From the NCBI RefSeq assembly GCF_963678635.1, contig NW_026970977.1:22173-86172 (forward strand): 64,000 nucleotides of DNA, read 5' to 3'. Positions 44,555 to 57,036 of the stretch are shown here, in pieces. The notes below the pieces were generated by a model. It was not told the origin of the DNA. It ran no database searches and saw only the letters and a list, made by a program, of their open reading frames with translations. Position numbers and translations under genes: made by a program. Numbering within the stretch: position 1 is the stretch's first letter; the number at the start of each line of letters is the position of its first letter. The DNA comes from Symsagittifera roscoffensis. Its lineage: Eukaryota > Xenacoelomorpha > Acoela > Convolutidae.

Positions 44555-47079
44555 ATTTTTTTTCCTGTGAAAAGATAGGAATGGGGGTGGAAGGATGGCC
44601 TAAATCTGAATTTGTACTCACCATTTAGGACGACCGATTATAGTTTCGGTTTTAGGGCGATGCATTTTCTGATCGCCTTTCCACCAGTCTCGTCTTTGAA
44701 CTTCACTAAAACTTTCTTGATGGTATCGTCGAACAAAAAATGGTCCACATCATAATTTGCAAAGTCAAAATCAGCTTTTATTTTTCTCCAGGTCTCGGTG
44801 AACGTTGTCAGTTTTTATGGCATAAATAAACAATCCGTGTCGGATCAAAGAAGTTCCAATTTTGGATTAGGTTTTATTTTTGAAAATTAAACTGGAACAT
44901 GAAACGTTTGGCGAGGTCTAGGATGGTCGCACCAACTATCATAGGTTTGTCCCATAATATTTTTGTTACTGAAAAGCTGATTGTAGCTAATTGATTGTCA
45001 ATGATTTGAAAGCTCTTCATTGTGATCAGAGCTGTTTTTTGAAGAAGCTCTCTCTCATTCCTTACAATCTCCTGCTTCTTTCTAACTAAGACTCCATTGT
45101 CGTACCGAATGTTGAAGTAACAATTAGCTGGTAAAACTCTCCTGGAATTTATTTACCGCGGTTTGTCGTAGGCCGGCGTTGAGGTCGACAAAGGGTGCCA
45201 TCCAGTGAATTTGGCGGAACTGAAGAACTTTTCCGAGTTGAGTAATTTTCATTCCCAGCTCGTGGCACAACTGTAGGGTAAGGTAATGCAAACATAACCT
45301 TCTTTACGATGCAAGGTCTGCAGAAGCTTTGGCACTTTTGGCAGTGTGGTGATTTACAATTTTACCAACATGTCTACTTGCTCGTTGCTCATTGCACCGA
45401 TGTCCACTACTTCAGGAGAAGGGCAAGAGGGTAGTCAGCAAAGAAGTCATGAAACTCTTCGGGTATGGTCAATTGACTTCAACTATATAACCCCACTCTG
45501 ACGTTTCGCTGGTGAGCAGTATGTTTGCCAAGACTTTTTCAATTATTGAAAAATCGTTCAATGGCAAAGGGCAGTGTTTCATTATCCCCCGTACAAATTG
45601 TTTGCGTCAATATTGAGGATGTAGCTTGATGGTTCTGAGGGCGAAAAATTGTCGAGGTATTTATTGTCTCCTCGTATCATTCGCTGCACAAGGTCCAGAT
45701 GTTCACGATCTGTTAAGAGTTTCAGGTCGGGCTTACAAACTTTTAGAAAGGCGTCCACGGAAAGGTTACTTGCCGTGAAGTAACAGGCGCAATCCAGTCC
45801 GTAAGTTTGATAGCAAACTTCACGAAAAACTTCGAAAACGGAAGCAGGCAACAGTACATCTGTAGTCAACTACAAGTCGTGGTAATCACCAAGTGAGCCA
45901 CACTTCAGTTCGGTGAAAACTTTAAGGGCATGATTGTACTCGCTTCTTGAAACTCTCAAATCCCCTCCTGTTAGACTATTTTTCCACATTGCTCGCGGGG
46001 GAAGGCGAGTTTCTCGGAATTTTTTCGAATGAGTTGAAGTATGAGTAGGGGTATTGCTCTTTCTGTTTCAACATACTGACTTTTTCAGAAGAGTGGCCGA
46101 AATTTTCAAAGTAGTTCTCCGGCAGAAAAAAATTTTGTTGGGCAAATTGTCGACAAGTTTTGCCAACGGTGCTAGCATGAACCATACAAATCGATGAACC
46201 TCAGGTTTTTGTAGAAATTTTCGTTTTTTCCGTTTTTGTCGGTTTTTATATAAACTGAGATTGTCAAGAAAATATTTTTCTGCAGATGCGGTTATAACGG
46301 AAAAAGTGTTTTCCGAATCGCTTTTTGCCAGCGCTTTGATTATAAAGTGTGAATCATAATTTGACAAATTATGAGCTGCCACTGGAATGTAATTTGTTGT
46401 TTTTCTATTAATGTTATACTCATTGTTAGCCCAACCCAGGAACTTGTTGGTGTAATGTCAATGATCAAATAACACTTGATCATTGTCGAAAAAATCGTTG
46501 TCGCATATCCAACAAACTGTAGCATCTTTCCGCTCCTGGTCTGTTATACCGGTGAAAGTGTATTATTTCTTTTTTTCTACGTAAATTTGTCTCGCTAACG
46601 ATTCTTCTATCACATTTGGTCCTCTGATCAAGTTTTAACAGGTCTTTTTTCCCAAATTTGATTACTGCACGTTTGATGGATTTCAATTGTTTGCGTGCTA
46701 GATTTTTGCGGATCAGGTTGCGGTCCATATACTGGTAAAAGCAGTGACTCCAAATCAAAGTAGATTACTCTGGGTACGCATCAACGTGCTGTTAAGTTTC
46801 TGATTTTGTGGTTATCTTTTCCTGGCTTGGGCATTGTTATGACGACATCTTCGTCTTGGTAGCACAAGTTTCGAATGAAGCGCATATGTGAAAACATTTG
46901 CGGCAAATCTCAGATTGAAATCGGTGCACTTTGTGCCGCACGTACTCGACCAGTTTCTGTAGATGACTTATCAACACATAGTAATATTTTGATCCATCTG
47001 TCAGGAGCAACAAGTCCACAATCAGGCTAATAGTGAATCTGCTCGATACTCTTATGGGCAACAGTTCACCATCGTTGTA

Positions 47080-47201
47080 CCTGAACAGAAAAATAATTTT
47101 TATACCTAGGTTTGGAATGAAATATAAAGGGGGTTTGAATAGGTGAAGGATATTAATTAATGAATCAAAAGATGTTTTAAAGGTAAACAGAACTTGCTTA
47201 C
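47080..47201 (-). other. Spliceosomal intron in the Polinton polymerase (122 bp)
   Basis: On the minus strand GTAAGC...TTTTTCTGTTCAG. Removing it joins the codons exactly: N-V-F-Q continues into Y-N-D-G-E-L, restoring the family's sequence at that place, whereas the unspliced frame stops. Confidence 0.75.
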
Positions 47202-48165
47202 TGGAAGACATTGATTTGACAATTGTTCAGCTTTTCAAATCTTTCCATATCCATCAGACCCATTGGCATTTCGTATTCCCCACTGATTTTCCCAATTCCT
47301 TCCTTGTAGAGATCGTAGGTTGAGACTTTGCATTTCTCCAGCCACCGCCTTGATGTGGGGTAGAGGGCCGGCTCATTCACATTGTGATATGCCGCAACAA
47401 AGCAGTAGAGAAAGCAGCGGTCATCATCTTTAGTGTTGATATTTGTGACCAGAGTAGAAGCTGCGCTGAGCGCATCAGGTAGCTCGAGGTAGGATCCTGC
47501 TTTTATTGGTGAGAAGGCCGCAAAACTGATTTGCAATTTTTCAATTCTGTCAGTATTCCATCCGCTACAATGAGAAGAGAACGAACTGACTTGGTTGACC
47601 ATAGGTTCAATCAGTTTCAAGAATTGATCCCCAGCTATTCCCTCGAAGTACACTGTCAATGTTTTAGTGTTCAAAAACAGCATGGTCCTTTTGAAGTTTC
47701 CACTGTCCCCGTCTTGCACAGTGGGATTTTTGATCATTCCCACTTCCACGTGGAATTGCACCTTGTTCGGACCCTCTTTGACCCTTTCCAGTATGAGAGC
47801 ATCTATTTCCTCCTTGTTTTGCATCATGAATTGAAGCAAATCCATTTCTTTTTCACCAATTTGAGATTGTATCGACGCAATTTACCTCTGAACGCGCACT
47901 CCATTGGGGCAGCGCAAGACAACGTTTCAATGCCCTCCCAAACTGGCAATGCGTGCTTCATCAACAAATGTTGTCCATAGCTTTCGGCGGTGAGAAATAT
48001 TGTAGGGCAATAGATACAATGACTATTGGAAGTCATGTCAAGCACCAGCTCGACGTGCTCTCGGGCTTCCGACAAATTCTCGAATGATTCTAGACACTCA
48101 TCACAAACAGTTTGAGGAGGAGGGGGAGGAAGGATCTTGTGAACTTTTTGCTCATGTCTTCTCAA

Positions 48166-48471
48166 GTTCCTCTTAGAGCTCAGTATTTCTCCGCACTGCT
48201 GCCAAGGAACAGGTGTCGCAATAAAAGTTCAGCATTATTTGTTGAAGTTACTGAAGTAAATCAGGAAAATTTCAAGATTGAAGTAAAACTGGCTTTGAAA
48301 AAGCAAAAGCGAGAAGTGACTAGGACTAAAAACTTAGCGGGTAAGGGCAAGTAGAAGCCACTAACTAGAAGCACTTCGCCGTGAACTTGACAATAAGTAC
48401 TTTCCTTTCCAAAAACAGGGTTCATTACAGCTTTAAGCTCTATTTGTCTCATCACTCTGATCAAGTGCAAG
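48166..48471. other. Spacer upstream of the polymerase
   Basis: No gene recognised. It presumably contains the 5' flank of the decayed polymerase. Confidence 0.4.
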
Positions 48472-49388
48472 GCTTTTGTATATTGAAAACTGATTAATTT
48501 ACAGCCTCAAACTTTTGCTGTTAATTTTAAAGGGTAGCGATAAATTTTTTTAAGTTTTGGCGACTTTTAGGGGACTGGTTTAGATTTTCAATTAATATTT
48601 CAGCACTAAATTACAAAATTTAAAGCTTAGAATCATTCAGATTGAGCCGAAAACTTTTTCTGACTAATTTTAACTGTAAAACAAAAATTTCCTAATGATT
48701 TCAAGCCCACTTCTTGGTTTGCTTAAATAGATATAATAAAAAGTAGAAAAATGAAATAAAAGTGTTCAGAAATTAAAGCCCTCAACTATCTATTTAAGTT
48801 GAAATAAAATAGTCAATTTTAAAAATGAAAACTTTGCAAATTAGATACCTTGATAGTTGCCGATGCATGATAAGCATAGATTGTCATTTGAATGTGTAAA
48901 AGACATCGGAATCAAAGTTTCCTTCATGTGATTCAGTGTCCCGTGAAACATTTCATATCATGTCCTTCGATATATTAAGGCATGGCCGTTTGGTTTAAGG
49001 GGCAATAGCTAACCCGGCGTTACTCGTCGCTACGCTCGTCGGGAACGCCTCCCGTTCTGTAAATTTAAGTGAAAAAAAAATAATGAAAAGAAAACCTCAA
49101 ACTTATTAAGTTGTGAAAAAAGGAAAAACTAATTTTAAAAATTTTCTCTAAAATCTAATAACAAAAAACCGGTAAAAGTTATAGGATCTCGGGCATAATT
49201 CTACTGGTCGTGTTCTAAACTTAAAAAACATAATTTTTTAACTTTTTTTCCTTCATTTTTAGCTTCAATTTTTCGTTCTCATTTTGATTTCAAGTGAATG
49301 TAGTACGAATTTTTGGGAAGCTATTTGATACCTAATTAAGACATTTATAGCCCAATCAATGATAGTAGACGCTTAAAAAGTTGTGATT
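48472..49388. repeat. 0.9-kb interspersed repeat, copy 1
   Basis: Starts GCTTTTGTATATT and ends AAAAAGTTGTGATT. Nearly identical to 53615-54517 in the same orientation, with a few small indels. A/T-rich, no coding frame, no clear terminal inverted repeats. It contains a GC-rich island about 49015-49055 (GTTACTCGTCGCTACGCTCG) that stands out from the surroundings. Confidence 0.9.
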
Positions 49389-49692
49389 TTTTGAGAAAAT
49401 TTGATTTTTGTTTAAATATTTTAAAAAAATTGTGAAAATTTTTTTTTGTCTCCAAATCCGTTGAAACTATCCTCCATCAATTTGCCATAAGTTTCTGAGC
49501 AGGGTTAAGGGTCATGTTCAGTTTTCGAAAAATAAACATAAATTTTCATTTTTTTACATTTTTTCCCAAAAAAATTGTCATTTTACACCCAAAATATGTT
49601 TATAAACGTAATATAAAGCAGAGTTATGGCTTAAAACACTCTCTGCTACTCTGCGTAAGACCTGGCTAACCCCACCGGGCACAAAAAATAAC

Positions 49693-49741
<49 letters not shown>

Positions 49742-50068
49742 CAGAGTGTGTTTGATAAAAAAGCCAAATAAATATGGTTGGACTACCAACAAGAAAACGT
49801 TGGACCCTTCCATATTTATCTTTCTTTTGAAAATAAAGCAATATCCTGAAAAGGATATTCCAAATGGGGTTCACTAATGAGCAATCGTATTTATATATAT
49901 CTCTCTCTCTCTCTCTCTCTCTCTCCTCTCTCATTGTTTCTCAAACACAAATTTTAGCGAAAATTATTCTCGATTTATGATTTTTTTTAGTTTTCAAGTT
50001 TTTCTCTAACATTTTGCTGAAAACTTTACGGGGCGAACTTATAATTTTACCCTCCTCGCTGCCAACCT
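49389..50068. other. A/T-rich spacer with inverted GA/TC microsatellites
   Basis: No gene. A (GA)n tract at 49693-49741 and a (TC)n tract at 49900-49932 face each other across about 160 bp and can pair into a long hairpin. Confidence 0.7.
49693..49932. repeat. Inverted (GA)n / (TC)n microsatellite pair
   Basis: GA tract of about 49 bp with one A insertion and TC tract of about 33 bp with one irregularity. The sequence between them is unique. Confidence 0.9.
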
Positions 50069-52880
50069 ATGGCTGATCAAACGCACTGCCATATTTGCAA
50101 ACGCCACCTCCGAAAAGGAGGCATACGGTGTGTCATTTGCAAAGCTTACATCCATGTCTCATGTAGCTGGCTACAGAGCAGCAAATTTTTTTTACCATGG
50201 GTTCTCCTGCATACAATGCACCCCCGAGAACTTTGCAAAAAGGCCCATCTCCACTAACAGACCAACAAGCACAGCCCCCATCACAACTCAAAAAGAAACA
50301 TCACCGGCAACACCTGAAACAAACTTACTGCCCAACGCAACACAATCTTATCCATCGCCCCCCAGCAATCACTACAGCCCCCTTCAACACCTGGATACTT
50401 ATCGACTAAAAATTTGACATTAAAATAAACGACATATATAAAAACGTCGTTAACTGGAAACCGCGTTTCATAGTTCTAAGCAAGAACAAGCCCGGTTTCC
50501 AATTCAAAGAATTACTGAACCAGCAGCTGTTGTAATTAGTAGAAGAAACACCAAATTCTAACGTCGCAATGAAAGCAGCAATGATTCTCCCACTTCTGCT
50601 GCTCCCCAAAACTGAATCAGAAACAAACGGATCAATTTCCAAAACTCTGATCCACCGCATAATTTTATGAAAGCAAGGCCTATTAGACGAACTTTTCACT
50701 GAAGCGAAAGCTCTCCAAATTAGACATCCAAAACAGAAGAAGTCCGAAGTAAATGTGGAAGTTAAGCAATTCGATAAACTAATGAGTACAGGCAAATTAT
50801 CTGCCGCCATTGGCTGCCTTTCAGACAAGAAAACAAAAGGAGTACTTCCCCTAAACGAAGTCATTGAAGGAAAACAGTCCTTACTAACTATAGAACTGAA
50901 GTAAGTGAAGACACAATGCCATACCACCCCTCTTTATTCGAACTAATAAACGCCAAGACAGTTCAAAAATCAACCATATAAACGCACGGAAGCCACGGTC
51001 CCTCAGGTCTAGATGCGTGCGAATGGAGAAGGATATTAACTCACTTCAACCAGACATCGATTGAGCTTTGCAAAACAATTGCTAAAATATCCAGTAGAAT
51101 AGCAAGTAAAGTTCTCCCCCATGAAAACCTAACGGCGTACAACCCGTAACGCCTGATACCTCTGAACAAAAATTCAGGGATACGGCCCATTGGTATAGGC
51201 CAAGTTCTGAGAAGAATAATTGACAAAACAATCAACCAATGTATAAGATGATCAGACCTTACAAACTTTTGGAGTAAATTTCCAACTCTGCTTAGGCCAG
51301 AAGTGTGGAATCGAATATGCTATCCACAGCTTGAGGAACGATTGTGAGAAACCGGAAACGGACGCCATACTACTTATTGATGAAGAAAACGCCATCAACT
51401 CGCTCAAGAGAGAACTTGCTCTAAAAAATGTATAAAAACCTTTGTCCGGCACTACATCATGCGCTTGCCAACTCATGGACAACGCAATGGCTGTGTACGG
51501 AGCTGGGATAATCCCACTGATTGAGCGCCTGCAAAAACCAAATGTCACCCAAAAATGGTACGCAGATGATGGAAGCGCTGCAGGTGATCTTAAGAGTCTC
51601 CGCGCAATACTGGACAGCCTGGATGTGCACGGAAAGGCTTTCGGATACAATGTGAAGCCTTCCAAGTGTCAACTCATAGTAAAGGAAAAGCGCCGTGACA
51701 GCGCCATTAAAGTATTTGGTGGCACAAATATTACAATGATAGACGGTTTTAAAGTCCTTGGATCGGTTATAGGAACACCATCAGCATGCGACAAGTACAT
51801 AGAAAACGAAATTGAAAAGACAGCTAACCTAACTGAAAAGCTTTCCAAATAGCTAAAACATCACCGCAAAATGTGTACTCCTGCTACACAAAAGGAGTTC
51901 AAAACAAATTAAGCTTTTCAACCCCGGAAGCATTTAAGAAAATGGATGATATTGAGAAAAACGTCAGACGGCAGCTACTTCCTAGGATTAGTGGTAAAAA
52001 CAATATAACCGATGAAAATCACAATTTTTTTGCACTACCACTAAAAATGAGAGTATTAGACGTCTTCAGTAACACGGACTTTTCCAGAAGTAATGAGTGG
52101 TCACAAGCCATTTGTGATCTGTTAGAAAACAGTGATCAAGAATTAGCTGAAACGGAACAAACTCTGATAAATAGAAACATCAAAACTGAAAGACAAACAC
52201 AGTCTCAAAAAGGCTAAAATTATGGAAAATTGCTCATCAGAAAAAAATCTGACAATGAATCTAGCCTCAGAAAGGAGCATCGAATTGGCTAAGCGTGCTA
52301 CGCTTAAAAAATACAATTTTTACCTGAACAAATCAGTTTAAAGAGTTTAAAGATGAATTACATCTGAGATATGGATAGGAACCACCAAACACCCCACATA
52401 CATGCCCATGTGGGCAACCGTTCACACTGACCCACTCTCTACACTGTCCCAAAGGTTGATACACTCACCTAAGACATAATGAAATTCGCGATACCTTTGC
52501 GACACTCCTGGACGAAGTATGCTATGATGTTGAAATAGAGCCGAAGCTTCAATCGTTGGAAGGCGAAAGCTTTCGCAACAAAACAACCACTACTGAAGAT
52601 GACGCTCGACTTGACATCAAGGCAAATGGACTCTGGGGAGGCCAATTCAGCCAAACTTTTTCGATGTAAATTTTTTTAACCCCCATACTAAATCCTGCCC
52701 TAAAACTATATCTGACGCCCTACAAATATCATGAGAGTGTCAAAACATTAAAATACTAACAAAAAATTCTGGATGTGGAACACAGCAGCTTTGTTCCACT
52801 AATTTTTGCGTGTACCGGAGGAGCAGCACCAGGCTCTACAAAAACCATCCAGAAACTAGCAGAGATCTAAGCGAAAAACG
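50069..52880 (+). pseudogene. Decayed reverse-transcriptase element with N-terminal zinc finger
   Basis: The ATG at 50069 opens a Cys/His finger (C-x2-C...C-x2-C-x4-H-x2-C, continuing in another frame with C-x2-C). After several broken frames come a G-P-S-G-L-D-A-C-E-W-R-R motif (about 51000), a region with G-I-R-P-I-G-I-G-like sequence (about 51170-51200), and an RT core with K-W-Y-A-D-D-G-S (Tyr-Ala-Asp-Asp at 51559-51570), G-Y-N-V-K-P-S-K-C and L-G-S-V-I-G-T. Near 52595-52680 a D-A-R-L-D-I...F-F-D-V pattern could be a restriction-like endonuclease; this is inference. These motifs fit a widespread invertebrate RT family with a Y-A-D-D-x-S-A-x-G signature that I cannot name with certainty. 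More than ten frame breaks. Confidence 0.65.
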
Positions 52881-53271
52881 GAACGAATCATACTCAGACA
52901 AAAAAATAGGTTTTGCATTTCTGAGGAGTGCAATCCTCTGCCTTAGGGGGTGCAAAAATCTTTAAAATACATCCAACATAGACAATTTTTATCTGTGCTA
53001 TAATCGAGGAGGGTACATTTTAAGTGACAATTCTCTTGATGAATTAATATCGACTTGTTTTATTCGTAAAATTTTGTCGATGTGTTTATATAGCGTTGGT
53101 ACGGCCCTATCCAACCTGTGCACATACCGTCTCTTGACAGAAGGGCCCATTTCAATTGACCTTTTTTAATACTCATACTAGAAAGCAAAATTTGCAATCC
53201 TTCAGAGTACTCTTACAGCACGCAAGTACAGGGTTAGGAACTTCCATTTTTAGAGATACTTTGCCATTCGA
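52881..53271. other. Spacer, nothing recognised
   Basis: A/T-rich sequence between the RT relic and the LTR-like fragment. No coding frame or repeat identified by eye. Confidence 0.4.
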
Positions 53272-53614
53272 CCAGAATGGGGTCCAAAATGCATGGCAGA
53301 ATCGAAACTTTATCTGGAGCAATTTGGTGAGAGAGTTGGTTGTTTCAGAGAATTAACGCTCTTATTTGATAAACTGAACGAATTGGGAGAGGTCGGTTTT
53401 ATCTGACATGTGAAATTTCAAAAATTCGGTTGTAAAGACACGTGACCTTTATTTTTTTCGAAAATAACGAAATAGCGTGAAAATTAGAACAACGATTTTG
53501 CTTGTCGGAAAAAGAACGACAATTTACGCGAAGAAGACCAACAGCAGATACAGATTTACTTCCGAAGTAGAATAGCATTCCGACTTAAAACGACTGTGCA
53601 GCTACAATCATTAC
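53272..53614 (+). repeat. Truncated diverged LTR (first about 340 bp)
   Basis: TGCCATTCGACCAGAATGG matches the LTR start TGTGACATTCGACCAGAATGG. Later blocks also align in order: AACGCTCTTATT with AACGTTATTGG, TGAAATTTCAAAAATTCGG with the same LTR block, and GCTACAATCATTACG with GCTACAATAGTTGCA. The match stops exactly where the 0.9-kb repeat begins. Confidence 0.7.
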
Positions 53615-54517
53615 GCTTTTGTATATTAAAAACTGATTAATTTACAGCCTCAAACTTTTGCTGTTAATTTTAAAGGGTAGCGATAAATTTTTTTAAGTTT
53701 TGGCGACTTTTAGGGGACTGGTTTAGATTTTCAATTAATATTTCAGCACTAAATTACAAAATTTAAAGCTTAGAATCATTCAGATTGAGCCGAAAACTTT
53801 TTCTGACTAATTTTAACTGTAAAACAAAAATTTCCTAATGATTTCAAGCCCACTTCTTGGTTTGCTTAAATAGATATAATAAAAAGTAGAAAAATGAAAT
53901 AAAATGTTCAGAAATTAAAGCCCTCAACTATCTATTTAAGTTGAAATAAAAAAATGAAAACTTTGCAAATTAGATACCTTGATAGTTGCCGATGCATGAT
54001 AAGCATAGATTGTCATTTGAATGTGTAAAAGACATCGGAATCAAAGTTTCCTTCATGTGATTCAGTGTCCCGTGAAACATTTCATATCATGTCCTTCGAA
54101 ATATTAAGGCATGGCCGTTTGGTTTAAGGGGCAATAGCTAACCCGGCGTTACTCGTCGCTACGCTCGTCGGGAACGCCTCCCGTTCTGTAAATTTAAGTG
54201 AAAAAAAAATAATGAAAAGAAAACCTCAAACTTATTAAGTTGTGAAAAAAGGAAAAACTAATTTTAAAAATTTTCTCTAAAATCTAATAACAAAAAACCG
54301 GTAAAAGTTATAGGATCTCGGGCATAATTCTACTGGTCGTGTTCTAAACTTAAAAAACATAATTTTTAAACTTTTTTTCCTTCATTTTTAGCTTCAATTT
54401 TTCGTTCTCATTTTGATTTCAAGTGAATGTAGTACGAATTTTTGGGAAGCTATTTGATACCTAATTAAGACATTTATAGCCCAATCAATGATAGTAGACG
54501 CTTAAAAAGTTGTGATT
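53615..54517. repeat. 0.9-kb interspersed repeat, copy 2
   Basis: Second copy of 48472-49388. Its left edge abuts the LTR relic and its right edge abuts ORF-L-related coding sequence, so it replaces the rest of that LTR and most of the internal region of the relative. Confidence 0.9.
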
Positions 54518-57036
54518 CCCTTTATTAGGTCCGCAGGACAACTGATGTTTGCGTGGAGCCTGTTGGGAATAGAGTTAGAGACACTAACTTCGTACGACAA
54601 GTTGAAGTTGGGAGGCAAGAACCTAGAGGTATATCGAATGCTGATGCAGCATGTTGCTAGGGACAACTCAGGCTTGAGCCTGGCAAGGAGGAAGGATGCT
54701 ACCTGCTTCTTGAGATGGACGATGTCGATGATGACTGACAGTACCATCCTAGCATGTCACCAGAGAGGAATTGGAAGCAAGACGCTGGAGAGGAGAATCT
54801 CCACAGTAATCTTGAATGTGTACCAGAGTACTGGGATAGAAAAGGAAGATGGTTCTAGGCAATCTCTGGAGAGCCACAGGAAGTTAGATGAGATACGGAG
54901 ATTCTACAACAAGAAGTTCGAGGAGAAACACGACGTTCACCGTAACATGGCTCCTCCAGGAGAGTACTCGAAACCCAACAAGAAGGGAGAGTATCAGTGG
55001 GGATGGCATACAACCCTTTGCTAGACTTAGAAGCTGGAGGTGCCCACAGAAACTATGAGGTGGCGGAGTTGCTGAAGTTCTGGATAGAGAGGATAATGGA
55101 GATAGACCCTGTGGAAAGAGAGAGACCTCTGGGTTTGATTCTCGAGAGAACGCCGGAAGTAATAAGTGTGCCACGCTCAAGTAAAAGAGTAGAACTAAGA
55201 ATGGGTAACGGGAACGGCACGTTGACCACGAATCTGGGAGTGGTGTGGAAGTGGCTCAGGCCCTCTTGGTGTCCACATCCCCATGCGAGCCTGATCGAGG
55301 AAGTCACTGAGCGAGTGAGATTGGCGCCGACAGAGGATGGAGATTTAGCGACCTTGAGTATAGTACATAGACTGATCCTGCCTCAGATGAAGGAGTCAAG
55401 TGAGATGACGAGCGGAACAGGGTCGGTAAAGAAGATGGAGCCGGGCAGTTGTCTTGACTCGACGTGTGGGAATGGCGTGCACACCTGTGATGGACGATCC
55501 CGCATCAGGATACAGTCTTTCCAGAAAAAAGACCTAGTCACCTGGTTTGAAGATATCACCGAAAGGGAGAAAAGTGAGATACAGATAGTGGCTGAGTGTT
55601 ACGCGAGTACCACTGTGAACCTAGCAACAGCTCTGGGGCTCTTCTCGAGAATGTGTGGTCTCCAGTCATTGGAGAGGCTAGAATCAGAACACCACTTGGT
55701 GACCGCGTTGAGCGTGGAGTCATGGCCCGGAGTGTTGCAGGTGACCCAGAAACACATCAAGAATTGGAAGGTTGGACTTGAAGCGGAGATGGGACTTCCT
55801 ATGAGCGAAGCCTATGGACTGCCTCTAAATGCGAAGTCCCTAGTGGGGTCAGTGATGGCCAACCTATGTGGCAGCCACTATCCATTGCACATGGCGTTGG
55901 TGGAAGTATCCAGCCAGAGGGTATTGATAGACAAAGCCTTCTCAGTGCCCAAATGTGTAAGACTGGCTCGGATGTCACATCATTCACACATGCTGTTGAG
56001 GAAGATCCGAGCAACAGTGCCTAGAGAACAAAGGGACGACTTGAGTGAAATCTGGGGTGAAGGACTTCTAGGCTTGGAGAGCGAAAATACAAGTGACCTC
56101 GAGAGACAAAACGTGATTGGGAAACCCATGGTAAGTGCCCCAAACTTGGAAGAAGTCGACGTGATAAACGAGAAGATGATGGAACTTGAGCCTCTCCTAG
56201 AAGCCTCGGGAGAACGCAATCTTAGGAGCATCGACCTCACACACGGGGATTGTCCGTGCCACTGTCTGGCGCAGACAGTGTGGTACCCAGACCAAGCCAA
56301 TCTCTGCCTGATCTGGGATGTAGAAGAAATCAGGTCGTTGGGACTACCCGAGCATCAACAAAAAGTGACCATCTTGGTGGTGAGCACAATGCTGGCTCTA
56401 CGATGGATGGAAGAAAACATAGCAAAGTATCGAGAATCAAAGACGCCAACAGCAGAGTCGATTCACGCGATAGATTACAGCAGGAGACTTGAGTTGTTCG
56501 AGACAGCATGCAAGGTGTTCGCCATACCAATGGAAGTCAGACACGTGTGGAGCCGCTTAAGATTCTTTCCTTGGTTTCGCGCGACGTTAACATCCTGGTT
56601 ATATGTAGCGACGAAGGATCACATGAGGAAACATCAAAAGGAATATCGACAATTCCAGGCCGAGATAGGACCAGATGCCTTCAAAAGACTTCTGCTGACC
56701 CATCGAAATGCGATCACGACGGGGTGGAAAAGAATGGGTAGGGTATCCAGAGACAACACTAGAGCGAGGGAGTCAATACTGGAGGAGGACCTGGCGAAGA
56801 ATGTAAGCCTGAGTCTTCACAATTCCTTCTGTTTGAACCGGGAGTCGAAGGTGAAGAGCTTACCGAATCAAGCGAAGAGATTGCAAGAGCAAAGGGAGTG
56901 GATGCGATCCTATGAACAGCTGAAGGCTTGGGAGGAGATCGTGATCAGCTCCGATGACGAAGAAGCACTATTGGAACAGATCACAGTGTCAAAAGTATCT
57001 GGATCGGGTACCTCGAGGGCAAAGAACACAAGGTGA
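54518..57036 (+). pseudogene. ORF-L homologue of a diverged LTR element (3' part)
   Basis: It begins abruptly at the repeat edge. The first 480 bp (to 55024) align with the unit-2 segment around 34380-34870, then after one frameshift near 54998 a 679-codon frame runs to 57036. It aligns with 34860-36900: R-P-S-W-C-P, P-G-S-C-L, A-F-S-V-P-K-C-V-R-L-A-R-M, L-E-P-L-L-E-A-S-G, C-P-C-H-C-L-A-Q-T-x-W-Y-P and a final F-K-R-L-L-L-T-H-R-N-A. The stops at 35320 and 36679 of copy B are sense codons here, which shows the long frame is ancestral. The protein is clearly diverged although the motifs are kept, implying past selection on a protein of unknown function. Confidence 0.8.

Larger units (their letters stand above)
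43751..48165 (-). pseudogene. Polinton/Maverick-type protein-primed DNA polymerase B
   Basis: Read right to left. C2H2 fingers (48110-47900); the N-terminal domain with S-G-W...S-Y-L-E-L-P and D-D-D-R-C-F-L-Y (47845-47213) typical of Maverick polymerases; a 122-bp intron (47201-47080); a Cys-rich part; exonuclease motif I in F-D-L-E-S-L-L (about 46765) and motif II in H-N-L-S-N-Y-D-S-H-F (about 46355); polymerase motif A D-A-N-N-L-Y-G-G (about 45585-45610); K-P-M-I-V-G-A-T-I-L-D-L (about 44950); motif C D-T-D-C (about 44833); and a C-terminal block with F-D-S-K-R-F-L-L-F ending at 43751. Many stops and frameshifts. It replicated a large DNA transposon by protein priming. The other Polinton genes (integrase, capsid, ATPase) are not seen nearby. 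Confidence 0.83.

Noticed and set aside
48472-49388. Helitron assignment of the 0.9-kb repeat
   Set aside because: No TC start, no CTRR-type end with hairpin and no Rep/helicase sequence were seen.
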